Shown here: positions 1-11,851 of the stretch, piece after piece
Numbering within the stretch: position 1 is the first letter of the stretch
Layout: the number at the start of each line of letters is the position of its first letter
Source: Isoetes taiwanensis
Taxonomy: Eukaryota; Streptophyta; Lycopodiopsida; Isoetales; Isoetaceae
Reading direction: 5' to 3'
Length of the DNA: 64,000 nt
Assembly (NCBI GenBank): GCA_021234155.1
Contig: JAJEKV010000013.1
Coordinates: 3,009,252-3,073,251, forward strand
The notes under the pieces: model-generated
The model's database searches: none
Told to the model about the DNA's origin: nothing
The model's input: the letters and a program-made list of their open reading frames with translations, nothing else
Program-made: the position numbers and the translations under genes

Positions 1-62
1 CATGTAGTGCATGAACTTAAACAAAATTTTACAGAAACAGGAAAAGAAAGGGGGGTTTGTAC

Positions 63-247
63 CTGTGGTTGAGATGAAAGCGTCCAAGCTCATATGGCGT
101 GAAAAGGGGCATTTTGCTCGGATCTTCAAAACCCATGATTCTGCGCTGCCGAGCAAGCCAGAAATTGGGGCTTAAATCGCCCAGCAAGAGTTTGTATTCA
201 ACGCCAACACTTATTACTACTGGCATCGTTGGGCCGATCATCGCCAC
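63..247 (-). CDS. 12-oxophytodienoate reductase-like, first exon (partial gene)
   Basis: The exon reads leftwards off the window. Its C-terminal part, KMPLFTPYELGRFHLNHR, is the start of the flavin-dependent old-yellow-enzyme barrel as found in plant OPR proteins, which reduce cyclic enones such as 12-oxophytodienoate in jasmonate synthesis or related detoxification. The exon ends in CACAG followed by GTACAAAC at 62 downward, a good donor that splits the last Arg codon, where family members continue into the barrel. The first ATG (245-247) adds about 37 residues ahead of the conserved part. A second ATG at MGFEDPSK would give the compact N-terminus typical of cytosolic OPRs. The FMN-binding and catalytic residues lie in later exons outside the window, so activity cannot be judged. 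Family is a recognition from a short stretch. Confidence 0.6.
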
Positions 248-747
248 ATCTTTTAAAGTGGCGCGGACCTAACCAAAATCCTCTATCTTTGACGGGACAC
301 TTGTCTCTCATATCCGACGGATGTAACAAGCAAAATCTTTATATAAGTGCTCCTCTCGGGATGATGTATACTTGTTGCATTTCTGGGCCCGATGCAAAAA
401 ACAAAACTTCTGCAACCCCTCTTAGAAAAACCCCTCTTAGAAATCGCCGACAACAAATGCAGCCCAAATCCGTTAAATCAAGTCGTGGTGCAACTACACC
501 ATGGCTCATCAATCATCAATATACTTTATACTTTTGCTCCATTCATTTGGTATAGCGGGAGGTCGTTTTGGCAGTGTTAAGGCTCTGATTGTCGTATGGT
601 ATTGTATTCAAAATAGTAGTTTTTGCCATGTGAGAGGAGCTTAATTAATTGTTGCTATTCTAGGTGTTTTTGCCATGGTTGAGCAGCTGTCTTTCTTTTC
701 TGAGCTTTAAATCTGTGTTTTTTTGGGTTGCCCCAAGGGGGGCAAAC
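248..747. other. no gene recognised; possible OPR promoter side
   Basis: The stretch lies 5' of the OPR-like first exon and would contain its promoter. The short ORFs here have no recognisable domain and no flanking splice signals. Confidence 0.4.
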
Positions 748-2303
748 CCTCATTCATGTGGGTTTGGGTTTGTGGCACATTCCAAGTATATGCCAGTATA
801 TGCCCAGAATATGCTCATAACTGCTACAAACCCATTATTGGCTGTACATTGGCGGTCACTTCTGTTGCTGGGTAGCCACTCTAGAAACCGGCTAACCGGT
901 GTTGCGATGGTGGCTCAGGCTGTAGCTCCATCTTCTTCCTAGCAAAGGAATCTTACTTGATGACGCACTTGAAGCCGAAATTTAAAAACTTACGAAATTT
1001 CTTGTGGACCATTGTCATCGTGCTATTTGAAGGATTTCATTTCTAAAAAGTGTGACCCAGATTGAGCATGCCAAAATTATTCTTATCCGTGCGACATCTT
1101 AGCCCGCATTATTTCCTCTAGTTAGGTTTCTTCGTGATCTGGCCGGGATTTTGACTGCAAAGATCATTCTAAAAGCAAGATTTTCTAATACGATCTACAA
1201 CAGGGCTTTGGTTCACAGGGTTTTTTCAGGCCATAATGAAATCCCATACTTTGCAATGCCTACTCATGTTTTATGGGGCCTTCTTTTTCGATCAAGTATT
1301 TCTAGCATTAGCTCAATAAATGGATGCCTTTATATGCTGTCAGTTCCATTTTACTTTCATCTTTCGGCCTCTGTATCTCATTTATTGCATTATATTGCCT
1401 GCAATGGCTCAATTGGCACTTCATTTGCCTTGTCTGTTAAACAATAATGTGGCATATACAAGCAACTTAAGTAATGAGTTGCGCAGACTCTTTCAATTGT
1501 GACTTTTATCACAACAAGAAACTGGTGTTGTAATAATTTTGCAGGTGTGCAGCTTGTTTTTTAGTTTTTATTTAAATTTTGTATTTGATCTTTATAAGCC
1601 TTTTGTTGAACATCGCAATTATCTAATAACATGTTGATGGTCTCGTGAACTTGCAAAAGATCACTTCTATGCATGTTTTTTTTTGCCTTCATCCATCTTC
1701 AAGTAGATAGGACAACTATTTTCCATCAATTAACTTCGTCCATCTTTCTGCATAAGCCTGAAACCTTAACTGTTTGTAAAATGGGATGTTTCTTGTACAG
1801 GTTGCTGTTGGCATGTGCCTATCTTTCCCAGTGCCAAATTGTCAATAAAAATAGAAATGAGAGGCATTATCTGTGGAGGAACACGTAAACATAACATGGA
1901 CATTGACGTTAGAGCTAAAATAGACAGTACATGTTTGTGAATAACTTAATGCCCTTGTGCTTCCCGAGACATGAAAAAAGAGAGCCTTAGGATGTGTTTG
2001 AAGCTGTATATTTAACAAATCACCAGAATCTAGATAGGATTAAATAAAACCTGAAGGTAAAACTTCTGTAATAACTTCCTTAGTGGAGATGAAGTTGGGA
2101 CCTATACAAAATGTTAAATAAATGCATAAATGCTTTAGATGCATGAATTCTGAAAATGAAAGAGATACTCAACGATAGCTAGGCAATGAGTTTCAGCAGG
2201 AGATCGAGCTACAACATAGATAGAAAAATAATTCTTGTGTGATCTTATTATAGTTGCCATTTCTCTATACCTTAAGAGGAACATATCACCAGCCAATGCG
2301 ATG
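748..2303. repeat. duplicated block A, copy 1
   Basis: The block starts around CCCTCATTCATGTGGG and ends near ACATATCACCAGCCAATG. It aligns in the same orientation, nearly end to end, with 4787-6557. The copies differ by scattered substitutions, short indels and one ~210-bp insertion in copy 2. No protein, terminal repeat or RNA gene is recognisable in it. The spacing of about 4 kb suggests a segmental duplication or two insertions of one unclassified repeat. Confidence 0.85.
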
Positions 2304-2586
2304 ATCTCTACTAGTGATGATCTCTGCTGATGACAAACTAGTTACCTCTACTAGTTTTAATCTGCCAAATGCTGATGAACATACATCCATAAACACAGTC
2401 AATGAGAGACTTGTTCACATTCTCATGGTCAGCAAGAAATCCTCTATTCTAGTCTCTAGGTATTTAATTCTTTTGGCTTTTAAAAATATGTGGCATTTTT
2501 GTTTATTCATTATAATGCATAGCCTGCATATGGTCAGATAGTTTGCTTCTATAGTGTAGTTATATTTTTTTCCTTGTGTGTTTCAG

Positions 2587-2702
2587 CTGATGGACTAGCA
2601 AAACGCCAAAGGTGGATCCAAAATGATAGTGATACGTCAGAGGATTCTAAGACATGGTGGAACAAGTTAATTGGACATTCTGCGAAATCAAGTGTGGAGT
2701 GA
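2587..2702 (+). CDS. exon-like open segment, unknown protein C-terminus
   Basis: After an acceptor-like TTGTGTGTTTCAG the sequence is open for 37 codons and closes with TGA. The peptide is acidic and Trp-rich ([18 protein letters not shown]). The acceptor, the codon-like composition and the clean stop suggest a terminal exon. I do not recognise the family and cannot connect it to another exon. Confidence 0.25.
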
Positions 2703-2811
2703 GATATCAGATTGTGGAAGAGCAATTGTTTGTCCTCCTTATTAGGGCAGGATGGGAAGGGTATCACATTAGTGCTGATGGAAAGCATGTTGCTTCTTTT
2801 CCATATAGAAC

Positions 2812-2839
2812 AGATAAGATAAGATAAGATAAGATAAGA
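2812..2839. repeat. (AGATA)n pentanucleotide microsatellite
   Basis: About five and a half perfect AGATA units in a row. Confidence 0.95.
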
Positions 2840-2991
2840 ATTTTTACAGAGAGTAATTGTTAGTCATGCATAAGTCAAGAGTCTTGAGCAGTCTATCTAG
2901 TAAATTATCATTCTCATAATTGGCTCATAAAACTGATGCAAGATTTTATTTTAGAAGAGGCTACAGGCTTTACTATTTCTTGAGACATTGA

Positions 2992-3195
2992 TGTACACTC
3001 TATTATGGCCATATCATTGGCCTATTCTCATCCAAAGTTCACTGGGAGCAGCTTATAGAGGAATCTGAAACATTAAGATCTCTTCCATTGCCAAAAAGTC
3101 CCCGTGGATCATTTATTGAAATTCTTTCAGCAAAGCACGCACTTTGTGGAATGGATGGTTGTTCGCAAGACTTGGATGCAGTGAAAATCAACTAG
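2992..3195 (+). CDS. open segment of 67 codons, unknown
   Basis: An ATG-less open stretch follows a TGA and ends with TAG. Its peptide looks protein-like rather than random: HWEQLIEESETLRSLPLP, then KSPRGSFIEILSAKH. It could be an exon or pseudo-exon of the same unknown locus as the segment at 2587, but no convincing acceptor joins them. No function assigned. Confidence 0.2.
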   Translation, partial: CTLYYGHIIGLFSSKVHWEQLIEESETLRSLPLPKSPRGSFIEILSAKHALCGMDGCSQDLDAVKIN

Positions 3196-4786
3196 ATATT
3201 GGAACTATCTTATGAACAGTATATGTGTTTGACTAGAAGCATTTTTAATCATTTTGAAAGCATATAAAATTTTGGGTTGATTTTGCTTTGAATTTATGTT
3301 ACTAGGATCAATAATCTTTGTTGCATATTACGGTGTTGAATCCTAGTTTCGATGTGTTCGATATTGAAGCACTACATTTAAATTTTGATATGTCCTTTAT
3401 GATAACTCCAATGATTTTCTGAAGGAAAACCTAACAACCGGAGAGCTAGATCTTTTGCGCTAGGTCTTTGTTGAGATCGAGTTCCATTGTTGGATCTCTC
3501 AAAGGCGGATATTCATCTTTGTAAAGTCTTTTTTTTCTTGATCGTATACTAACTGGAGCTGTGGAGCTATTGTGATTATTTATAATTTGAGCTATCATTT
3601 TCGATTCTTTGGGTTAACACTAGAGAATTGTGTAGTATGCATCAAAAGAAGGGAATGGCTTGATCTCGGAGTTGATCAATCCTTAATGTTTATGCTCTAA
3701 ATATATTGCTTGAGACAGTTTTCTGGATGCACTAAATTTTTATAACGATCTGGCAGACGCATCCACGCAAACCATATAGTCTTGCCTAGTTTCGTACAAT
3801 TGGTGGAGGCATGTAGCAAATCTTGCGCAGGTACATGCATCGGGATGCACATAAATTGTTTATTACTCTTTGTAGATGGTATCCATGCAAGCTTTAATAA
3901 GTTAAGTTCAAGGCTGCCATTGAGTGTCAATCGGATGTCATATACTCATCTCGTGGTTTCACATCTACAACATACAATCCATGTGTAGATATTCCATTGG
4001 ATCCGGAGACAAGTTACGTTCAAAGGTCTCCATGGACATGAGTAACTCCAGGAGGTACAAGTAATTTCCCAACATTTTGGGGTATCGGATTGCTTTACAG
4101 TGGTCTGAAAAGCTTGGATCTAATGAAGGTATATTTTGTGAGTGTTGCGGGTAAAACAACAATCCACAAGCGGATGTCCTTCAGGAAGCTACCCTTTGTT
4201 TCAAACATTTTCCTTCGAAAATGCTTGTACAAAGGTCGATCGATGTGTCAGTTTCACTTTTCTTTACACATGGCTCCCTACCCTCTCTTCCTTCAGGCAT
4301 GGCCTTGAGACTCATAATTGTGGAATAAAAAGCATGAGCATAATCCTTTCCCTAAATTTGAAGTTTTTGCTCTTGAGTATTAGATTCAAGGCATTACGTT
4401 TGATATCACCAAGCTTGGAGGTGAGTAGTATGAATTTGATGATGCTTGGATTACTCGTGTAAATCTTGAATATCATGGAGGACCTTGCTTTCATAACAAT
4501 AAACATGACAGTCTGTTGGAACGAAAAATATGTATTATATTTGTGCGGCTATTAATGGTGAACCATGTTTTCAAGGGAAATGCAAAATGGATAACTGTCT
4601 AATAGTGAATCAATGTGAATTAAATTTTCTACTTTTTGTGTATCTACGAATTTATAATTGAAACAAATAACCTAATGGATTATATCATAAATAAATGCTC
4701 TAATTTAAAGCCCTAGATATTCTATAAAACAATTGTAGTAAGTAGAGACTGCATTGCAATACCACATTACTAAACATGAACAACAA
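3196..4786. other. gene-less interval between block A copies
   Basis: AT-rich sequence without recognised coding, structural RNA or repeat signals. The ORFs of 64-106 codons overlap one another in several frames and have no domain. Confidence 0.5.
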
Positions 4787-6557
4787 TACCCTCGTTCATG
4801 TGGGTTTGTGGCATATTCCAGGCATATTCCAGGTATATGCCAGTACATGCCCGGAATATGCTAATAACTACTACAAACCGATTATTGGCTGTAACCTAGC
4901 AGTCATTTCTGTTGTTGGGCAGCCACTCCAGAAACCGGATAACCGGTGTTGCGATGGTGGCTCAGGCTGTAGCTCCATCTGCTTCTAGCAAAGGAATCTT
5001 ACTTGATGACGCACTTGAAGCCAAAATTTAAAAACTTACGAAATTTCTTGTGGACCATTGTCATCGTGCTATTTGAAGGATTTCGTTTCTAAAGAAATGT
5101 GACCAGATTGAGCATGCCAAAATTATTCTTATTCGGTAGCAACATCCTAGCCCGCATTATTTCCTCTAGTTAGGTTTCTTCGTGATCTACGGCAGGATTT
5201 TGATCTGTAACACTGTTCTAAAAGCAAGATTTTCTAATACGATCTACAACAGGGCTTTGGTTCACAGGGTTTTTTCAGGCCATAATAAAATCCCATACTT
5301 TTGCAATGCCGACTCATGTTTTATGGGGTCTTCTTTTTCGATTAGGTATTTCTAGCTTTAGCTCAATAAATGGATGCCTTTATATGCTATCAATTCCATT
5401 TTACTTTTCATCTTTCGGCCTCTGTATCTCATATATTGCATTATATTGCCTGCAATGGCTCAATTGGCACTTCATTTCCCTTGTCTGCTAAACAATAATG
5501 TGGCGTATACAAGCAACTTAAGTAATGAGTTGCACAGACTCTTTCACTTGTGATTTTTATCATAACAAGACACGGTGTTGTAATACTTTTGCGGTCTGCG
5601 ACTTGTTTTTAGTTTTTATTTAAATTTTGTATTTGATCATTATAAGCTTTGTTGAACATGCGCATATCTAATAACATGTTGATGGTCGGGGAACTTGCGG
5701 CATCACTTCTAGCATGTTCATTTTTTTCCATCCATCTTCAAGTAGATAGGACAACTATTTTCCATCAATTAACCGTCCATCTTCTCGCATAAGCCCTGAA
5801 ACCTTAACTTGTTTTGTAAAATGGGATGTTTTCTTATGCAAGGTTGCCGTTGGCATGTGCCTATCTTTCCCAGTGCCAAATTGTCGATAAAAATAGAAAT
5901 GAGAGGCATTATCTGTGGAGGAACACGTAAACATAACATGGACATTGATGTTAGAGCTAAAATAGAGGCGATTACATGTTTGTGAATAACTTAATGCCCT
6001 TGTGCTTCCCGAGACATGGAAAAAAGAGAGCCCGGGATGTGCTTGAAGCTGTATATTTAACAAATCACCAGAATCTAGATAGAACTAAATAAAACTTGAA
6101 GGTAAAACTTCTGTAATAACTTCCTTAGTGGAGATGAAGTTGGGACCCATACAAAATGTTAAATAAATGCATAAATGCTTTAGATGCATGAATTCCAAAA
6201 ATGAAAGAGATACTCAACGATAGCTAGGTTCACTCCTTGGGCTTTCTAAAAGACGGTTCAATACAACTTAGCGCGGCACCAATTCTAAACCCGGCATGGT
6301 ATCAACTTATATGGCATGATTTGCAGCATGATTTGCAACAGGTAACCATTTTCCCACAATACTGACTGCCAATAGAAGGATTTATTTGGACGATGGCTTT
6401 ATTGTTAAGTTTTAACTTATCTAGCAAGTTACAATAGGACAATGAGTTTCAGCAGGAGATTGAGCTACAACATAGACAGAAAAATAATTCTTATGTGCTC
6501 TGGATATAGTTGCCATTTCTCTATACCTTAAGAGGAAGATATCATCAGCCAATGGAG
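4787..6557. repeat. duplicated block A, copy 2
   Basis: Direct copy of 748-2303. Landmarks shared with copy 1 are TGGTGGCTCAGGCTGTAGC, TTTCTAATACGATCTACAAC and ACCTTAAGAGGAA. It carries an extra ~210 bp at 6229-6439. Several differences place CAG or CTG in one copy against CGG or CCG in the other. Confidence 0.85.
6229..6439. mobile_element. ~210-bp insertion unique to block A copy 2
   Basis: Copy 1 reads straight through GCTAGGCAATGAG, while copy 2 has about 210 bp between the two halves. TAGG occurs at both junctions (6225-6228 and 6435-6438), a possible 4-bp target duplication. Near its left end it has GGTTCAATAC, one base off a pol III B box, but there is no poly(A) tail, so SINE identity is doubtful. 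Confidence 0.5.
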
Positions 6558-8981
6558 AATCATAATCAATCCTTCATTCTAATTCAAGCAATCAAAGGTA
6601 ACTTTGTTGAAAAATCAGAAATATGATTTTACAAGAGGAAGCCAAGCAAAAGCAAAAGCCACAACCAACACCAAATGTTGACATCAGGGCTTGTTCTTGA
6701 GAGGCCAGACTGGCAAATATGTGAATGTTTTGATATTGTTGATGCTTGTTGCTAGGCATTCATTGTTTCCTCTTTATGTTAATGAACTTTTCTTCTTTCT
6801 CCTACTTTCTTGTTCAAATGCTCGACAAATACTCATTTAATGCTAGTTTTATGAAATTCTCTGCTATAAGTTTTTTTGCCTATGTTGAAGGCGTCAACAT
6901 TAACCATTTGCTTGCAGGGGCATTTTTGAAGCTGATAGAAGTCAAGGACATAAGCTGATATGTCTTATATCCTATTTTCATGAGTTGCTTCATGCATGCC
7001 CCAAGGGACAATATCATATATGAGAGAGAAGTGTTGTGATTTTCAGAAAGCACTTCATTTGGCCTAGCTACAAGCCATTCCTGTTTTAACGGTTGATAAG
7101 GATGTATTGAAACCGTAGACAGTCGTAGCCTTCTGTTCTTATTTGCTTTGGCAAGGTAGGTTTTGTTTCATTTTTGTGTGGAAATTTTTCTTTCCGGCAA
7201 CATCTTTCATATATGTTTTTTAATCTATTGGTTAGGCTGTTGTGCTTCTGAGTTGCAGCTACAAGTTCAAATTCAAGTCATGTGTAGTTCTTTTTTGCCA
7301 TATTGCAATCCAAGCTGCTTTGATGTCTACAAGTCTTTTCTTGGTTTTGCCCAGACTCTCGAATCCAAGCTACTTTTAGTTTTTACTCGTCATCCTGATT
7401 CTTCATAGCCATCTTAATCGCTCTTAGCATAAAACTAAATTCTTAACTCTTGTTACAGATGGAGCTTTACACATGATAGAGCTTAGAACCTATATTTGAG
7501 CAGATTGATCCTTATATTACATCTAGTGGTACTGCCATCTAGATGCCATGCTCAGTGAATACCAACATCATCCCTTGGGCGATCGTTGTTGATACTCTAG
7601 GTAAAAATTAATCTATTTTTTTCGTAGGCAAAACTCACAAAGAACATGGTTGGATATCCATTCAGACCAAAATGAGTGTCGTAAGCTGCTCCAAAAGGTA
7701 CATATTTTTTGTCTTCTCGTATTAAATGTTTTGACTAATTTGCAAGAATCAAGCATCCAAAGCACCCTGATCATTTACCATAGGGTATCCATAATCCCAA
7801 GAAGACTGAATTCCAAACCAAATTATCCCCTTTCAATCCATGTACAGACATTTGTGATGAACACATTATCCTGCCTGTCTGCATGAGGCAGATAGAGAAA
7901 GAAGTTTAAACCACAGTAAATTATTGTTAAACTTCACTTTCCACAGGAGAACTCCAAAACAATACCTTATTCTCCTAAAATAGTTTGCTTCTCAGTCTAT
8001 AATGTATGCCAATTAATATCTCGTACTAGAATTTTATTGCTTAGAGGGCTCCAAGCAAACAATCTGGTTCAATTACCTTAGTGTATCAGTCCAGAAAAGA
8101 GATGGGTACATCTATGTACTATGCTTAGATCCAAAGTAGTATCTTAGGATACATTATCATTGTCGATACATTTATATTAAGCCTGCTGAATGTCTTTTTT
8201 TTTTTTGAGATCTTAAGTGTCCTTCATGTAACATTAGCAAGATATTCGCTCCCTACTATTGACCTCGTTGCATTGAATAGACAACAAGTTTAAGATGCTG
8301 AGTATTTTTGGAATATAGATCAATACTAGGTTTTACCAGTTTACATCTCTAATGTGTTTTCGCATCAGAATCTTCCATTGGTTACTTCAAAGTGGATCTG
8401 TGGATGTAACAACAAGTTTGACATCCGAGGTTATGCATTAACACACATTGAAAGCTACCCCAGCTTATAGCTAAAGAGTCTATACAGCATGATCAAATGC
8501 CATTTCTAATAATATTCTACTTAGTTGTTGTACCACAATCAATTCCAAAGCATTTCTAGATTTCATCTGAGCTTAGAATTTTCTAGCTATAAGTTAAATT
8601 AGCGATAATAAAGAATACCCACAACATATTCCTTTTCCTTTTTTTTAACAACGTAATATGAGATTACATAGTGAAGCAAAACCCACCTTCTTGCGTAATG
8701 TATTGGTCATTGAAATATTTACCATAATCTTGTATAAATCTGCCAAAAAACTTTTGCTCCAATCTTGTTAAAGACCGAGAAATATGTTACCTTTCAAGAG
8801 TGTTAAGAATCAAGGATGCAGATCTGAAAACATGGATCCGATTCATGAACAGACAATATCTATTGCTAGTCTCCATACTCAATCAAGACGTAATTAACAA
8901 AAGGACTACATTAGGAAGAGAAGCATGTACCTGCAGCCAACCAATACATAATTAGCCATAAACTGGGTAAAAATGCAAGGG
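6558..8981. other. gene-less interval
   Basis: AT-rich sequence with scattered short ORFs and homopolymer runs (T tract near 8198). I see no domain, no splice-consistent exon chain and no repeat pair within the window. Confidence 0.5.
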
Positions 8982-9162
8982 CCAAAAGATACCTTAGGCT
9001 TCTTAGTTGTCAACTGATCATCTAATGTAGACCTTTTGCCCAAAAGATCAAATGAGCGTGGAAAGAAATCACTCTAGTTTATACAAAAGAGAGAGAACAC
9101 ATCATATTTGCATAGATAACCGTGAACATAATGCATATAATCATTGAAAAAAATACGGTTCG

Positions 9163-9176
9163 GAAATAAGTGAGCA
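9163..9176. repeat. SINE target-site duplication, left copy
   Basis: GAAATAAGTGAGCA, identical to 9327-9340 on the other side of the SINE. Confidence 0.95.
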
Positions 9177-9326
9177 CTCTATTGCGGTGGTGGTTTAGTG
9201 GTAAGGCTTTGGGTTGGGATGACTTCCACCAGGGTTCAAAACCCACTAGCTACCATCGGGTGGGAGACGTAGGTGGGTGCAAGTCCCACCAACCTTACCT
9301 TCAAAAAAAAAAAAAAAAAAAAAAAA
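9177..9326 (+). mobile_element. tRNA-derived SINE
   Basis: An internal pol III promoter is visible: A box TGGTTTAGTGG at 9191-9201 and B box GGTTCAAAACC at 9233-9243. The body ends in a run of about 24 A after CTTACCTTC. The 14-bp sequence GAAATAAGTGAGCA flanks it on both sides (9163-9176 and 9327-9340). The paralogous site in block B copy 2 carries the 14-mer once (about 10421-10434), which is a natural empty site. SINEs are noncoding and depend on LINE reverse transcriptase; two LINEs lie in this window, but no shared 3' tail with either is evident. Confidence 0.95.
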
Positions 9327-9340
9327 GAAATAAGTGAGCA
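9327..9340. repeat. SINE target-site duplication, right copy
   Basis: GAAATAAGTGAGCA follows the poly(A) tail directly and matches the left copy without mismatch. Confidence 0.95.
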
Positions 9341-9929
9341 GAATGCAAATAAGTAAATATTTAACATAACTATGTCAGTCTGTATAGGTGGATTTTCAGC
9401 TCAAAGAAAGTAATGTCTCTCCATATATACATTAACTTCCATCTGTATTTTAGGTCGTAGAAGGCCTCTGAGTTTCTAACGTCGAATTTTTCATAGCTCT
9501 CATTGAAGAACATAATGTCGTGCCTGGTTAACCAGTGTCAAATCCAAAGAAGTCTTCCATTTGGGCTTCTGGAATATAACGAGATGCTTCCCTTGCTTCT
9601 GGAACATAATGAGATGCTTTTCTCGCTTAGTCTCATTTGCTAAAGCCTGACATATTGTTGCTCTCCACAAGATCAATGCCTTGCATAAAAGGGGGAAGGG
9701 GAGGGGAGGTTCCATCTCTTTGTCTAACATCGTCTCATCTAAGCTCTGCTTATAATCTTTTCAAAGGGAAATTCTTCCTCAAAAATCTGGTCCCAATGTC
9801 CACGTATGGCAATACTCGAGAAAAATTGGTCAAAACATCTGCCCTAATTAAATTATCTATGCCAGAAGGTTTTGGATGGAGCCCATCACACCAAAGCTTA
9901 GATCAGGCAGTAATATGCGGCCTCCGCTC

Positions 9930-10234
9930 ATAAAGATCAAGAGGGAACCTAATTCGGCTAAGGGTAAATGGTTTTCAGTTAGCCAAGTGTAGAAAGGGAA
10001 ATTTTTTTCCGACGAATATTATATATATCCAATTGTTAAACTACAAAATGACCATTCTAGGAAGTATGTCTTTATTTGTGTGCTATAAAAAAGCCAGAGC
10101 TCATTAGGAAAAATCTATTCCTTTAAAAGAAAAGATAACCCATGGTTACAACTTGCAACCATGCAACTCCGCAAAATGAGAATTCTAGAAAAATATTTCG
10201 TACTAACAAGTCTCACCCTTATATACAACATGGC
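9930..10234. other. spacer between block B copies
   Basis: AT-rich sequence joining the two copies of block B. No gene or repeat recognised. Confidence 0.5.
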
Positions 10235-11011
10235 ACCAAAAGGTACCTTAGGCTTCTCGGTTGTCAACCAATCACCTAATGTAGACCTTTTGCCCAAAAG
10301 ATCAAAATGAGCGTGGAAATAAATCACTCTAGTAGTTTTTATAAAAGGGAGAGAACTACACATCATATTTGCATAGATAACCGTGAACATAATGCAAATA
10401 CTCATTGAAAAAAACACGGTTCAGAAATAAGTGAGCAGAATGCAAATAAGTAAATACTTCGCATAACTATGCCAGTCAGTATAGACGGGTTTTCAGCTCA
10501 AAGGAAGTAATGTCTCCATATATACATTAACTTCCATCTGTATTTTAGGCTGTAGCAGGCCCCTGAGCTACTAACATCGAATTTTTCATAGCTCTCATTG
10601 AAGAACACAATGCCATACCTGATTAACCTGTGTCAGATCCAAAGAAGTCTTCCATTCTGGAACATAATGAGATGCTTCCCTTGCTTCTAGAACATAATGA
10701 GATGCTTCCCTTGCTTAGTTTCATTTGTTGAAGCCTGCCATAATGTTCTTGCTCTCCACAAGATCAATGCCTTGCATAAAAAAGGGACGGGCATCTCCCT
10801 GTCTAACAACGTCTCATCTAAGCTCTGCTTAGAATATTCTGAAAGGGGAAATTCTTCCTCAAAATATCTGGCCCTAAGGATCCATGTATGGCAATACCTG
10901 GGAAAAATTGGTCAAAGCATCCGCCCTAATTAAATTATATATGCCAGAAGGTTTCGGATATAGCCCATCACACTAAAGTTCAGATCAGGCAGTAATCTGC
11001 GGCCTCCACTC
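10235..11011. repeat. duplicated block B, copy 2 (empty SINE site)
   Basis: Direct copy of 8982-9929 lacking the SINE. The junction reads AGAAATAAGTGAGCAGAATG without a duplication, so the SINE inserted after the block was duplicated, or this copy derives from an allele without it. Confidence 0.88.
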
Positions 11012-11851
11012 GTTGGGTTTGGATGAGAATAACCACTGGCCGAAATGCTAACCATGTCTAAGAATGTAAAATAACTATTCTACCTTTCAGTAGAATTTGA
11101 AAAACATGCACATAAGGACGAATAGGGTCACACAATTTCCCCTCTTCAACAAAATCAATGGCTAAAAAAGGTGCACTCTAGAAATATTAATTAATACACC
11201 GACACGAATACAAGAAGTAAATCATAGGAAAACCATATTAGAAAGTGTACAAAATATAGGGAACCCTTATTATAATGCTAGATATTAGATATTCTAGAAG
11301 TTGAAAATTGCTATGTCATGAATTTTCACAGGGAAGTTCGTGGGAGGGCTTCTATAGGAAGTTGTTTGGATGAAGAAGGGAGATTGTCAAAAAGTAGCTC
11401 CGCTGTGGCTGCTAGATGCATTGGATTAATTAAGCTTACGCGAGAGCACCCACAGACAATGAGATCATAAAGGCAAAAAAAAAATGGATTTTTTAGTTGT
11501 GGTTGTTTATGAAATTTGTGATTTTTGAATTATAATAAATGGATGTTATTTGATGATTTATGTGTTATTTTTGAAGTTGCCAATGCTTTTTTTTTGGCAC
11601 GTTTGCACAAACACAAGTTGAGACTTTGAAGCAATTCTAGAGTGTCCACGTTGCTGCCAGATAAGAATTTTGTGCATGTGGATGTTCTTGAAATCGTTGG
11701 ATATGATCGACGGTCACAAAAAATTAATGGAAATTTCAGCGTGTCTTGGGAAGTTATGCCGGCGTTGGGGAAGGTATGGCGAGGCAGAACCAGGCTGCTG
11801 CAACTTCATTCCTATGCATTGGGCACAGTTTTCTTAGGTGGGTTTTCTTAG
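11012..11851. other. gene-less stretch or 5' part of the coiled-coil gene
   Basis: AT-rich. A possible 5' exon follows the acceptor-like CAATTCTAG at about 11640 (peptide with DKNFVHVDVLEIVGYD), but it is not joined convincingly to the coiled-coil exons that begin at 11852. Confidence 0.35.

Larger units (their letters stand above)
8982..9929. repeat. duplicated block B, copy 1 (with SINE)
   Basis: Direct copy of 10235-11011. Shared landmarks are ACCTTAGGCTTCT, TGTAGACCTTTTGCCC, CATATTTGCATAGATAACCG and GGCCTCCRCTC. It is longer than copy 2 mainly because of the SINE at 9177-9326. Both copies contain a short internal tandem of TCTGGAACATAATGAGATGC (about 9570-9625 and 10656-10712). Confidence 0.88.

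Noticed and set aside
9183-9260. tRNA gene
   Set aside because: A and B boxes are present, but the sequence lacks a cloverleaf and has a poly(A) tail and target duplication, so it is a SINE.
9500-9730. Minus-strand ORF with repeated MFQKQGKHL-type segments
   Set aside because: It follows the internal tandem in block B, and the other copy of the block does not keep the frame.
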